DNA from: DAORHV01 sp964513925
Lineage (GTDB): Bacteria; Patescibacteriota; Gracilibacteria; Peribacterales; Peribacteraceae
DNA length: 64,000 nucleotides
NCBI GenBank assembly: GCA_964513925.1
Contig: CAZENR010000001.1
Span: 88,103 to 152,102 of the forward strand
Direction of reading: 5' to 3'
Shown here: one piece after another, positions 9,169-17,315 of the stretch
Layout: every line of letters begins with the position of its first letter
Numbering within the stretch: position 1 is the first letter of the stretch
Program-made: the position numbers and the translations under genes
The notes under the pieces: model-generated
What the model was told of the DNA's origin: nothing
What the model saw: the letters and a program-made list of their open reading frames with translations, nothing else
Database searches by the model: none

Positions 9169-10110
9169 ATGCGACTCTCCATCATTTTGCCGGTGCGTAA
9201 CGAGGTCGAGAACATCGATCCGTTGCTTGCAGAGCTGGCAAAAGCGCTTGTGCCGTATGCCAACGCCGAAGTCATTGCGGTCGACGACGGGAGCACGGAC
9301 GGTTCCCTGCAGGCACTGCGCGCCGCGACGGCCAAGTACCCGTTTTTGCGCATCGTGGAGCTTGCCCGAAATTACGGGCAAACGGCGGCGATATCCGCGG
9401 GGATGGATGTTGCCCGCGGCGATGTCATTTTGCCCATGGATGCCGACGGACAGAACGATCCCAGCGATATCCCCATGTTCCTGGAGAAGATCGATGCCGG
9501 ATTCGATATTGTTTCCGGCTGGCGACGCAACCGCCACGATGCATGGCTGCGGTCCGCGTTGTCCAAGGTGGCAAACAAGTTGATCCGCAATGTTTCTGGC
9601 CAGGAGATTCATGACTACGGCTGCACCATGAAGGCCTACCGCCGCGATGTCATTGAGAACATCGGTCTCTACGGCGATATGCACAGGTTTCTTGCCGCGT
9701 ATGCCGGCACGCAGGGGGCAAAGGTTGCGGAAGTGGAGACGCACCACCGCCCGCGCCTGCGCGGCGTTTCTAAATACGGATTCGGTCGCATTTGGCGCGT
9801 GCTGCTGGACTTGCTCATGCTGACGTTCTTCCTGCGGTCCGTCACGCGGCCCATGCAGTTCTTCGGCGCCATAGGTCTTGTGTCCATCATCGGAGGTTTT
9901 GCCGCAATCCTGGCGGCGTTTTTCTGGAAGGAAATGGGTGGGCCGACCTTCATAGAAACCCCGCTGCCGGTCTTTGCTGCACTGCTGGAGATTGTCGGCG
10001 TGCAATGCGTGCTGATGGGCGTGCTGGCGGAAATGTCCATGCGCACCTATTTCCAGACGCACGGGACAAAGCCGTATCGCATCCGCTCGGTTTTTCCTTC
10101 GGCACAATGA
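9169..10110 (+). CDS. GT2 glycosyltransferase (ArnC/DPM1-like)
   Basis: 313 residues. N-terminal GT-A domain with IILPVRNEVENID, AVDDGSTDGS and the metal motif LPMDADGQNDP. Two C-terminal membrane helices (about 225-290) fit undecaprenyl-phosphate glycosyltransferases. HDYGCTMKAYRR and RPRLRGVSKYG are typical of the ArnC-like subgroup. It lies third in the operon starting with asnB, 3 nt after the previous GT2 and overlapping the next gene by ATGA. The two adjacent GT2 enzymes are diverged and probably use different donors. Confidence 0.88.
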   Translation: MRLSIILPVRNEVENIDPLLAELAKALVPYANAEVIAVDDGSTDGSLQALRAATAKYPFLRIVELARNYGQTAAISAGMDVARGDVILPMDADGQNDPSDIPMFLEKIDAGFDIVSGWRRNRHDAWLRSALSKVANKLIRNVSGQEIHDYGCTMKAYRRDVIENIGLYGDMHRFLAAYAGTQGAKVAEVETHHRPRLRGVSKYGFGRIWRVLLDLLMLTFFLRSVTRPMQFFGAIGLVSIIGGFAAILAAFFWKEMGGPTFIETPLPVFAALLEIVGVQCVLMGVLAEMSMRTYFQTHGTKPYRIRSVFPSAQ

Positions 10111-11612
10111 AGCAGCACAGGGCAATTCACATGTCTGCTGCCGAATTTGCGGAATGGAATGAATCCATGTCCAAGCGATACGATCCCGACTTGTATCACC
10201 GATCGAACAACTGGGTCGTACGATGGATAGAGCGCACGCGCGTTTCAAGTATCCGCAAGCTTCTGGAGTCGAGCGAGTCTCATTCCGTATTGGAGGTAGG
10301 CGTGGGTGCCGGAAACATCCTTGAGCAAATACATGCACAAAAGCGTATCGGCATAGACCTGAGCCGTTTTCTGCTGGAAAAAGCACGCGCACGTTTGGGT
10401 GAGGGGGCCCAGCTGATCTATGGAGATGCGGAAACGTTGGAGCAACACCTGTCTGAGCAGTCGGTAGACCGGGTGTACTGCAGCGAGGTCCTGGAACACG
10501 TCCGTAATCCGGAAGCGGTGCTACGAGGCATTTCCTCAGTCCTCAAGCCCGATGGGATTGCCGTGGTCAGCGTTCCGAACGAAGGATTGATCAACTCCAT
10601 CAAGTCCGCACTGAGGGCCGTTGGGTTGTTTGCGATACTGTTTCCCGCCATGCCGGATCACATGGAGTTTGAATGGCATTTGCATGCCTTTGATCGACAA
10701 TTGACGGAGCGTCTGTGCCGCAAACATTTTTTCATAGAGAAACTGGTTGCGGTTCCGTTTCCTTTTTTCCCCATCCGATACGTCGCCAAGTTGCGAAAAA
10801 AAACGCCGTTGCAGTCATTGGTGTCCGCCGATCGGTTGCCTACTTCGGGTACATCCCTAGTGCCTAATTTCCTCTCGCAACAGCAGACGACAGAACTGGA
10901 GCATCAGCTCCGATCACACGGCGACAATACGCTCAAAAACTTCTTCAAGCGTTGGCCCACGCTGTACGGAGCCTTGGTGTGGCTCATTGGCCCCTCGTTC
11001 TTTACCGGAATGAACCCGGCGCGCTTTTTGCGTAAGTACCAGCCGAGCGGAGCGACATTGCATGCTGGCTCGGGAACGCGCGTGCTCCCTGGCGATTGCA
11101 TCAACGTGGACATCTTTCCATTCCCAGGCGTAGACGCTTTGGCAGATCTTGCCGCTTTACCCTTTCGAAACGATGCATTCGCGGCCGTAACCTGCGATCA
11201 GGTACTGGAACATGTGCCGTCGCCCACCGCGGTCGCGTTCGAATTTTTACGTGTTGTGCGGCCCGGCGGGCTCATTCACGTAGCGGCTCCGTTCGCGTTC
11301 CCTTGGCATCCGTCGCCACGGGACTACACCCGCTGGACGTGCGAGGGCTTGCGCGAACTGTTCCCGCAATGCGAAGTCGTGGAGACCGGCGTCATGGCCG
11401 GCCCGTGTTCCGCCTGCACGGCATTCCTCGCCGCGTTTCTCGCAACCATTCTCTGCTTTGGCTCACGCAGGCTGCAACACGCCTTGCAGTATGTATTCCT
11501 TATCGTATTTCTGCCCATCAAGTTCCTGGATACGATTTTTGCCAACATGCCCGGCGCGGAACTTTGCGCCGCGAACTTCTACGTAGTTCTTCGCAAGCCA
11601 CCTCATGCGTAA
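10107..11612 (+). CDS. Two-domain protein with tandem SAM methyltransferase domains
   Basis: 501 residues in one frame. Domain 1 (about 20-230) has SVLEVGVGAG (60-69) and VDRVYCSEVLEHV. Domain 2 (about 300-440) has the atypical motif I LHAGSGTRVLPG, then INVDIFP and FAAVTCDQVLEHVPSP. Domain 2 lacks the usual GxGxG spacing, as do many Methyltransf_11-type sugar enzymes. A hydrophobic segment near 460-480 may bind the membrane. The ATG at 10107 overlaps the GT2 stop (ATGA) and is preferred to earlier in-frame codons inside that gene. Two methylations of one glycan, or one active and one binding domain, are both possible. Confidence 0.82.
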   Translation: MKQHRAIHMSAAEFAEWNESMSKRYDPDLYHRSNNWVVRWIERTRVSSIRKLLESSESHSVLEVGVGAGNILEQIHAQKRIGIDLSRFLLEKARARLGEGAQLIYGDAETLEQHLSEQSVDRVYCSEVLEHVRNPEAVLRGISSVLKPDGIAVVSVPNEGLINSIKSALRAVGLFAILFPAMPDHMEFEWHLHAFDRQLTERLCRKHFFIEKLVAVPFPFFPIRYVAKLRKKTPLQSLVSADRLPTSGTSLVPNFLSQQQTTELEHQLRSHGDNTLKNFFKRWPTLYGALVWLIGPSFFTGMNPARFLRKYQPSGATLHAGSGTRVLPGDCINVDIFPFPGVDALADLAALPFRNDAFAAVTCDQVLEHVPSPTAVAFEFLRVVRPGGLIHVAAPFAFPWHPSPRDYTRWTCEGLRELFPQCEVVETGVMAGPCSACTAFLAAFLATILCFGSRRLQHALQYVFLIVFLPIKFLDTIFANMPGAELCAANFYVVLRKPPHA

Positions 11613-13326
11613 GTGTAAATTTGAGTGTGTCGCAATACTCATAGCTGCCGTTTTTGCGGTTGTGACCGTACTGCCGCACATTCTGCAACGCACGGATACG
11701 CGGTTTACCTTTCGGGGGGTGGAAATAATGCCCGCAGATGCGGAAATTCACTACGCGGCACGCATGAGAGAAATTTACGACGGCTACTGGCAGACCGGAG
11801 GCGTGTTTTACGCCGGGTTTAAGAACCAGCCCTTCTTGCAGCCGCCTTTCCCCGAAGCTGTTCCGGCATTGTTTGCGAAAACATTCGGTTTCAACCCTGT
11901 ACTGGTGTTTACATTTTTCTCGGCACTCTGCGCTTTTGTGTTAACACTGGTCATGACGGGCGCGATTACTGCGCTTTCTGGAAACAAATGGACCTCGATC
12001 ATCGCAGTTACCACGCTGCTGTTTGCAGGCTTTATTTTGGGAGCGCCATGGGATCTTCCGCGCGTGCTTTCCGGCACCGGTGCATTCGAACCGTTACGGT
12101 TTGCACGCCCCATTAATCCGCTGTGGACCACGCCTTGGTTTTTTGCCGTGGTCTGGTTGGTTGCCGCCTGGGTGCGCAATGGGAATAACCGCTTATTGTT
12201 GTACTCCGTCCTTCCACTTGTTGTACTGGTGTATTCCTACGTGTATGCGTGGTCGTACTTGTTCATCGCGCTGGCGCTGCTGACTTTGTGGTACGCAAGC
12301 AAACGAGACTTGCCAAGGGTACGGGGTTTACTGACATGCGGCTGTTGCGTTGCGCTGTGTTCGGTGCCGTATCTACTACATCTCCATGAGACAGTCACAC
12401 ACCCGCTGTATCCGGATTCCAGCCTGAGGTTTGGTGTCGTGTCGTCGCGCACCCCGCTTCTTGGGGCGTGGTTTTTTGTGGCAATCGCACTTCTTGCACT
12501 CACGTACTCTCGATGGAAGGCGACATGGCCGTTTGTCGCGACATTGCTTGTTGCCGGCATGCTCGCACTGAATATCCAAGTGTTTACGGGTCGCGCTCTT
12601 GTGCCGCATCACTACCACTGGTACTTCTTCCATCCGCTTGCCTCGCTCTTGGCTTTGACGTTCTTGTTTCAGGTTCTTGATCGTATTCTGCCCAAGAGGC
12701 AGCTCAAATCCGTGCTTGCTGGCATCACGCTGTGTGCCATGATAGCGCTCGGCTTCCGATTCCAGTATTTGGCATATGAAACGGCAAGCGCCTACTGGGG
12801 AGAGCAACAAAACCTTGCAGCCGCCCTGCGCTACCTAGACGAGCATGCGCCTGCACAGAGCGTGGTCTATTCCACAGACATAGATGCCATGGATCTTGCG
12901 GCCATTTACACTCCCGTCGATGTGTATAACGCAACGAACGCGCATGCCTACCTTGCTCCAAAGCAGCGCGTGGAATATGCCCTGTTTTTCGACCTGTGGC
13001 TGCAGGGAGTTTCTCTGGCACAAGCGGAAAAAGAGTTCCCGACGAGCATGCGCTCCAGTGTTGGCAGTGCCATCTACGGCATTCACTTCCGCGAGCAGTA
13101 CGGCAGTTACAATGCAGTTCCCGATGCATTCATCGACGAGATGCTGCGCGACTACGCGGCGTACCTGCGGCTTTCCGACCTGGAGAAAATCCGCGCTTAT
13201 CGCATCGACTTCCTAGTCTTGCCGCAAGATGCACGTGTCACTCCTGCGCTAAAAACACTGCTCTCATTGAGTACGGAGGTGTTTGCAGCCGATGGTTGGA
13301 CTGTGCGGCAAATGCACGCAGAATAA
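11605..13326 (+). CDS. Large GT-C-like membrane protein
   Basis: 573 residues with about 11 membrane segments in the first 390 residues, then a soluble C-terminal part of about 170 residues. The first outer loop contains MPADAEIHYAARMREI, resembling the acidic loop of GT-C sugar transferases. It overlaps the end of the double methyltransferase gene by 8 nt, so it belongs to the same operon and is its last gene. No catalytic motif beyond the acidic loop can be seen. Transfer of a sugar from a polyprenyl carrier is inferred from fold and neighbours. Confidence 0.65.
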   Translation: MRKCKFECVAILIAAVFAVVTVLPHILQRTDTRFTFRGVEIMPADAEIHYAARMREIYDGYWQTGGVFYAGFKNQPFLQPPFPEAVPALFAKTFGFNPVLVFTFFSALCAFVLTLVMTGAITALSGNKWTSIIAVTTLLFAGFILGAPWDLPRVLSGTGAFEPLRFARPINPLWTTPWFFAVVWLVAAWVRNGNNRLLLYSVLPLVVLVYSYVYAWSYLFIALALLTLWYASKRDLPRVRGLLTCGCCVALCSVPYLLHLHETVTHPLYPDSSLRFGVVSSRTPLLGAWFFVAIALLALTYSRWKATWPFVATLLVAGMLALNIQVFTGRALVPHHYHWYFFHPLASLLALTFLFQVLDRILPKRQLKSVLAGITLCAMIALGFRFQYLAYETASAYWGEQQNLAAALRYLDEHAPAQSVVYSTDIDAMDLAAIYTPVDVYNATNAHAYLAPKQRVEYALFFDLWLQGVSLAQAEKEFPTSMRSSVGSAIYGIHFREQYGSYNAVPDAFIDEMLRDYAAYLRLSDLEKIRAYRIDFLVLPQDARVTPALKTLLSLSTEVFAADGWTVRQMHAE

Positions 13327-13351
13327 TGCCGTTTGCGTCAACGCACGCTGG

Positions 13352-14035
13352 TTACCGGCCAAGCCGGATCTTCAGCATCGTCCATGCGCCCTTTACCGCG
13401 TCTTTCCAGTTGATTTTCTTCCCTTCCTCGATCGTGCGAGGCTGGTAGTCGATGGGCAGCTCTATCACTGGAATACCGCTTCGCAGAGCCTTGGCACAAA
13501 TTTCCGCCTCCATCTCAAAGCCCGAGGCCTTGAGATCCATACGCTTGAATAGTGCGGTTGGCAGCAATTTGCGACAGGTGTAACTGTCTGTAAGGCGAGA
13601 GAAAAACAGGATGTTCAACACCAGGGTAATTACTTTGTTGCCGAGCAGATAACGCCTGTAGATGTTGGGATTCTGCGTGAGGAACCTTGAGCCAAACACG
13701 CACACGTCCCCGCCGCGCTTTTCGGCTTCGGCAAGCAGTGCCGCTATCTGACGCGGGTGGTACTCCAGATCGGCATCCTGAATGGTTGTGTAGCTGCCGG
13801 TGGCGCGCTCCAGCCCTGCGCGGATTGCCGACCCCTTGCCCCCGTTTTGCTTGGTGATGACAATGTCTTGCGGGCGTGCGTGCTGCTGAAGAATTTGCAG
13901 CGATGCGTCCTTAGATCCGTCGTCCACGTAAATCAGTTCCGCTTCCGCACAGCATTGCGTCAGCGCTTCCATCATTTGCCGCAGGGTTCGCTCCTCGTTG
14001 TATACCGGAATCAAGATACTGAGACGGGGCGTCAT
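13352..14035 (-). CDS. GT2 glycosyltransferase (dolichyl-phosphate-mannose-synthase-like)
   Basis: 227 residues, one GT-A domain without C-terminal membrane helices. Motifs: LSILIPVYNEERTL, IYVDDGSKDAS, GGKGSAIRAGL and the metal site IQDADLEYHP. The ending (LPIDYQPRTIEEGKKINWKDAVKG) is characteristic of small bacterial DPM1-like enzymes. Its ATG directly abuts the stop of the upstream GT-C-like gene (TAAATG), so the two are one transcript. It probably makes a polyprenyl-phosphate sugar used by that partner. It converges on the previous operon with a 25-nt gap. Confidence 0.88.
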   Translation of the reverse strand: MTPRLSILIPVYNEERTLRQMMEALTQCCAEAELIYVDDGSKDASLQILQQHARPQDIVITKQNGGKGSAIRAGLERATGSYTTIQDADLEYHPRQIAALLAEAEKRGGDVCVFGSRFLTQNPNIYRRYLLGNKVITLVLNILFFSRLTDSYTCRKLLPTALFKRMDLKASGFEMEAEICAKALRSGIPVIELPIDYQPRTIEEGKKINWKDAVKGAWTMLKIRLGR

Positions 14036-15181
14036 TTATGACAGCGTGTAGGGGTGCAGAATGAGGGCGAGGCCAATGCCTGTCGCTAAGCCCAATGCAA
14101 GGATACCCGCAGACAGCAGTTGAGCAACGCCGGAATTGCGATGTGCGTAGAGCAGCACCGTGAGGGGATACACCGGCGTAATGACGCGGCCGATGCTGGT
14201 GATGGACCCCCAAATGTACTTGGGCATGATGAGCATGACCCCGAAGAACGCCAGTGCTCCCAGCGACAGAATGTCGGCACGCTTTTTCATGAGAATGTCC
14301 CTTGCGGCAAACGCGATGCCGGGTAGCAGGAACCCTGCGATGAGGGCCAGCGAGGATAGGGACATGGCATCGTAGCCGCTTTGGCCAAGAATGAGATTCA
14401 GCGCCGCCGAACCGGGAAGCTGGCGTGCGCCCGTACTGGTGAAGAATGGGATGTTTGCGAAGATGGCAAAGATGATGGCATGCCATGCAAGAAAGACGCC
14501 CGCCGGAATGAGCAGCTTTACCATGTCACTCCACTTTCTGGTCAGTACAGACCAGCCCATGACGTACAGCACGAACAGGATGTTGACCTCGCGCGCCAGG
14601 ACAGCCAGGCATAGTGCGCCGATTTCCCGCCATCCCACCGTGCCATGCTGCAGGTAACGTAGCAGCACGAAGGCAATGAGCAGCATGGTCAGCGGCTCGG
14701 CCAGAGTAAAGTGCATGGCCAGCATGCCGGCAGGGGACAGCGGCAGCGTGATGGCGTATACCGGCCGCAGTCCGGCGCGTGTGAGCAGTGCCGATGTCAG
14801 CACCAGTGCCGCGATGTTTATTCCAACGAATGCGAAGGGCAATGCTGCAGCGTTACCCAGACTCAATACGAACGACAGCAGGGGGAGCAGGAAGCGTTGG
14901 TATGCATACGATCCAGGGTTGCGTTCCAGCAGCTCGCCCCAGCGCGCAGGATTCATAACGCGCGGGATGTTTCGAGCTACCTGGTAGTACTGCGCTCCGT
15001 CGTAACTGGGAATACTCAGGATCACGAAGTCTTGCGGAAGGGGGTTGCCGGTCGCCGTGCGGGCATCCATGTGGAATACGGCCGTCAGGTTGTAGCCATA
15101 CGGGCGGATTTCCAGCGCCAGTATGGCTAGTACCGCTACCAGCACGACGGCCGCGGGCCAGTAACGGCGCAGGCTGTGCAT
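14036..15181 (-). CDS. GT-C-like membrane protein
   Basis: 381 residues with about ten membrane segments. SYDGAQYYQVARN followed by SYAYQRFLLPLLS resembles the first loop of a bacterial GT-C subgroup (a YDG...YY...YR..R.LLP pattern). The start at 15181 lies 1 nt after the stop of the upstream dehydrogenase gene; a start 30 nt further up would overlap it. It lies between the UDP-HexNAc dehydrogenase and the DPM1-like gene in one minus-strand operon. A role in polymer assembly is inferred. Confidence 0.65.
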   Translation of the reverse strand: MHSLRRYWPAAVVLVAVLAILALEIRPYGYNLTAVFHMDARTATGNPLPQDFVILSIPSYDGAQYYQVARNIPRVMNPARWGELLERNPGSYAYQRFLLPLLSFVLSLGNAAALPFAFVGINIAALVLTSALLTRAGLRPVYAITLPLSPAGMLAMHFTLAEPLTMLLIAFVLLRYLQHGTVGWREIGALCLAVLAREVNILFVLYVMGWSVLTRKWSDMVKLLIPAGVFLAWHAIIFAIFANIPFFTSTGARQLPGSAALNLILGQSGYDAMSLSSLALIAGFLLPGIAFAARDILMKKRADILSLGALAFFGVMLIMPKYIWGSITSIGRVITPVYPLTVLLYAHRNSGVAQLLSAGILALGLATGIGLALILHPYTLS

Positions 15182-15182
15182 G

Positions 15183-16466
15183 TTAGAGCGACAGATAGTG
15201 CAGGCCGGCACTTTCGATATCCTTGGCCTTCCACAGTGACTTCAAGTCGTAAAAAATGCCGCCCTTACGCATGCTCTTGGCCATGTCTTTGGCGCTCAAA
15301 CCGCGATAATTCGCATGCGCAACGGCCGCGACGATCACGTCGTACGGGCCATCTGCCAGCGTACCGTGCTCAAAGCCCAGCTTCTTGACAGCGGCCGCAT
15401 CCACGAACGGATCATGGCAGTGTACGTTGCAGCCTGCTTTCTTCAGTTTGCGTGCCAGGTCATGCACTTTGGAGTTCCTGGTGTCCGGCACGTTCTCTTT
15501 AAACGTCAACCCGAGCACCAGCACTTTGGCATCCAGCGATTCTATACGGTGTTTGGCCATGGCACGGGTGATCTGGCGTTCGATGAACGTGGGCATGGTG
15601 TCGTTCATTTTCCGGCCTGCAGAAATGACCTCGGTGTGCATTCCCAATTCCTGCGCCTTGTGCACGAGGTAGTACGGATCCACGCCGATGCAGTGTCCGC
15701 CAACCAACCCGGGAGTGAACTTTAGGAAGTTCCACTTGGTCGCAGCGGCATCCAACACATCTTGGGTGCGAATACCAACGCGGTCGCACAGACGGGCAAT
15801 TTCGTTTACCAGGGCGATGTTGATGTCGCGCTGCGTGTTTTCTATGGCCTTGGCCATTTCCGCAACCTTGATATTCGGCGCCTTGTAAATGCCGGCGGTC
15901 ACGATTTTGCCGTACACCTTCGCCAGCCAATCGGTGGTCTTCTCGTCCTGTCCGGCAACCACCTTTACTATCTTGTCGATGGTGTGCTCTTTATCGCCCG
16001 GGTTGATGCGTTCCGGCGAGTAGCCCACGGTAAAGTCTTTGCCGCACTTCAGTCCCGACTCGCGCTCTAGGATGGGGACGCAAATGTCTTCCGTTACGCC
16101 AGGGTACACCGTGGATTCGTACACCACCACGCTGCCTTTTTTCAAATGCTTCCCAACGCTTATGCTTGCGCTTTCCACGCATTCCAAATCGGGAATGTTG
16201 TATGTATCCACCGGCGTGGGCACCGCGACGATAATGGTGTTGGCCTTGGCGATCACGGAGGCATCGTTGGAATACTCCACCGAAATTCGCTTCAGTTCGT
16301 CGTCGCTTACTTCATTCGTCCAGTCGTGTCCGGCCTGCAGCGTGCGGATGCGCTCAGGGTTTACATCGAAGCCGTAGGTTTTCCATTCCGTCCGTCCGAA
16401 TGCTGCGGCCAACGGCATGCCTACATAACCGAGTCCGACGATGCACAGCGTGGGTTCGTTTGGCAT
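15183..16466 (-). CDS. Nucleotide-sugar 6-dehydrogenase, UDP-HexNAc type (WecC/WbpA/TviB-like)
   Basis: 427 residues. N-terminal NAD-binding motif IVGLGYVGMPLA, the PTPVD loop, YESTVYPGVTED, and the catalytic cysteine in GGHCIGVDPYYL. The GHCIxVDPxY signature separates UDP-N-acetylhexosamine dehydrogenases from UDP-glucose dehydrogenases, which have GGSCFPKD. It oxidises C6 of UDP-ManNAc, UDP-GlcNAc or UDP-GalNAc to a uronic acid. A WecB-like epimerase (56194) and a WecG-like transferase (51625) elsewhere in the window make UDP-ManNAcA a plausible product. TAGAAT at 16473-16478 is 6 nt before the ATG. Confidence 0.9.
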   Translation of the reverse strand: MPNEPTLCIVGLGYVGMPLAAAFGRTEWKTYGFDVNPERIRTLQAGHDWTNEVSDDELKRISVEYSNDASVIAKANTIIVAVPTPVDTYNIPDLECVESASISVGKHLKKGSVVVYESTVYPGVTEDICVPILERESGLKCGKDFTVGYSPERINPGDKEHTIDKIVKVVAGQDEKTTDWLAKVYGKIVTAGIYKAPNIKVAEMAKAIENTQRDINIALVNEIARLCDRVGIRTQDVLDAAATKWNFLKFTPGLVGGHCIGVDPYYLVHKAQELGMHTEVISAGRKMNDTMPTFIERQITRAMAKHRIESLDAKVLVLGLTFKENVPDTRNSKVHDLARKLKKAGCNVHCHDPFVDAAAVKKLGFEHGTLADGPYDVIVAAVAHANYRGLSAKDMAKSMRKGGIFYDLKSLWKAKDIESAGLHYLSL

Positions 16467-16472
16467 GCGCCG

Positions 16473-16478
16473 ATTCTA
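16473..16478 (-). promoter_or_regulatory. -10 box of the UDP-HexNAc dehydrogenase operon
   Basis: TAGAAT on the minus strand, 6 nt before the ATG at 16466; leaderless geometry. Confidence 0.58.
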
Positions 16479-16507
16479 GACGAGTCGGACGCCCGCTTCC
16501 AGCCTGC

Positions 16508-17293
16508 TTATACCTGTCTGGCAGCGAAAAACATCGATTTCTTTCCCGGCGTGACGGTAAAACCGTGCTCCCGCAGGTGTGCTTGCAGCGCATCGGGGGT
16601 ATGGCGCGGATTATCGGAGAAATGGTGGTATTCCACCGCCATGAAGCGAATGCGCTTCAGCTCATCGCTCGATAGCGCGTAGAGCGCTTCGTATTCGCCG
16701 CCTTCGCAGTCCAACTTCAGGTAGTCGCACGTTGTTGTGCCATGCTGTTGCATGAGACTTCCAAGCGAGATCATGGGTACCTGCACGTCGCGGGTGTTGC
16801 CGTAGCGGTGGTACAGCGAATGGCCGCCGCTGCTTTTGTCCGTAATGTGCAGGGTCACGGTGCCGTCCGTTCCGCCGATGGCCGCCGGTACCACCGTCAC
16901 CCGTTGCTGCAGTCCATTGCGCTCGATATTTTTGCGTAACATGGCCAGGTTTCCCGGTTCGGGCTCCACCGAGATAATGCGCGCCCGTGGCGAGCGATAG
17001 GCGGCGAACGTCGTGAAGGTGCCGATATTGGCGCCGATGTCGATAATTGTGGCGCAGGTGCTCCAATCCAGGCGGATGCCGAAGTTGTTGGCCTCGTAAC
17101 TTTCATCGAACCACACATCGTTGAGAGCACCCCCATCTACCACGAATGCACGGCTGGTAATCACCATGCCGTTGCGCAACTTGTAGACGACATCTCCTTG
17201 TAGAAGTCCGAACCGGTTGAACCAATAGATGGGCCAGTTGCGCACAACGACAATCATGCGCAGCAACAAACGGAAGTAGAGACGTAGACGCAT
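16508..17293 (-). CDS. FkbM-family SAM-dependent methyltransferase
   Basis: 261 residues. IIDIGANIGTFTTFAA is the FkbM motif I, followed by ARIISVEPEPGNLAMLRKNI and the late FkbM motif YLKLDCEGGEYEAL. The family O-methylates sugars or natural products. An N-terminal hydrophobic stretch (LYFRLLLRMIVVVRNWPIYWF) may associate with the membrane. The start at 17293 rather than 17299 is supported by TAGGCT at 17300-17305, 6 nt upstream. It follows the membrane-protein gene at 17316 on the same strand. Acceptor unknown. Confidence 0.9.
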   Translation of the reverse strand: MRLRLYFRLLLRMIVVVRNWPIYWFNRFGLLQGDVVYKLRNGMVITSRAFVVDGGALNDVWFDESYEANNFGIRLDWSTCATIIDIGANIGTFTTFAAYRSPRARIISVEPEPGNLAMLRKNIERNGLQQRVTVVPAAIGGTDGTVTLHITDKSSGGHSLYHRYGNTRDVQVPMISLGSLMQQHGTTTCDYLKLDCEGGEYEALYALSSDELKRIRFMAVEYHHFSDNPRHTPDALQAHLREHGFTVTPGKKSMFFAARQV

Positions 17294-17299
17294 GGCCAC

Positions 17300-17305
17300 A
17301 GCCTA
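17300..17305 (-). promoter_or_regulatory. -10 box of the FkbM gene
   Basis: TAGGCT on the minus strand, 6 nt before the ATG at 17293; leaderless geometry. Confidence 0.4.
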
Positions 17306-17315
17306 CAGCATTCCG

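Noticed and set aside
9082..10392. 436-codon open frame on the minus strand
   Set aside because: It is antisense to three well-supported genes (two GT2 and the double methyltransferase) and has no recognisable motif.
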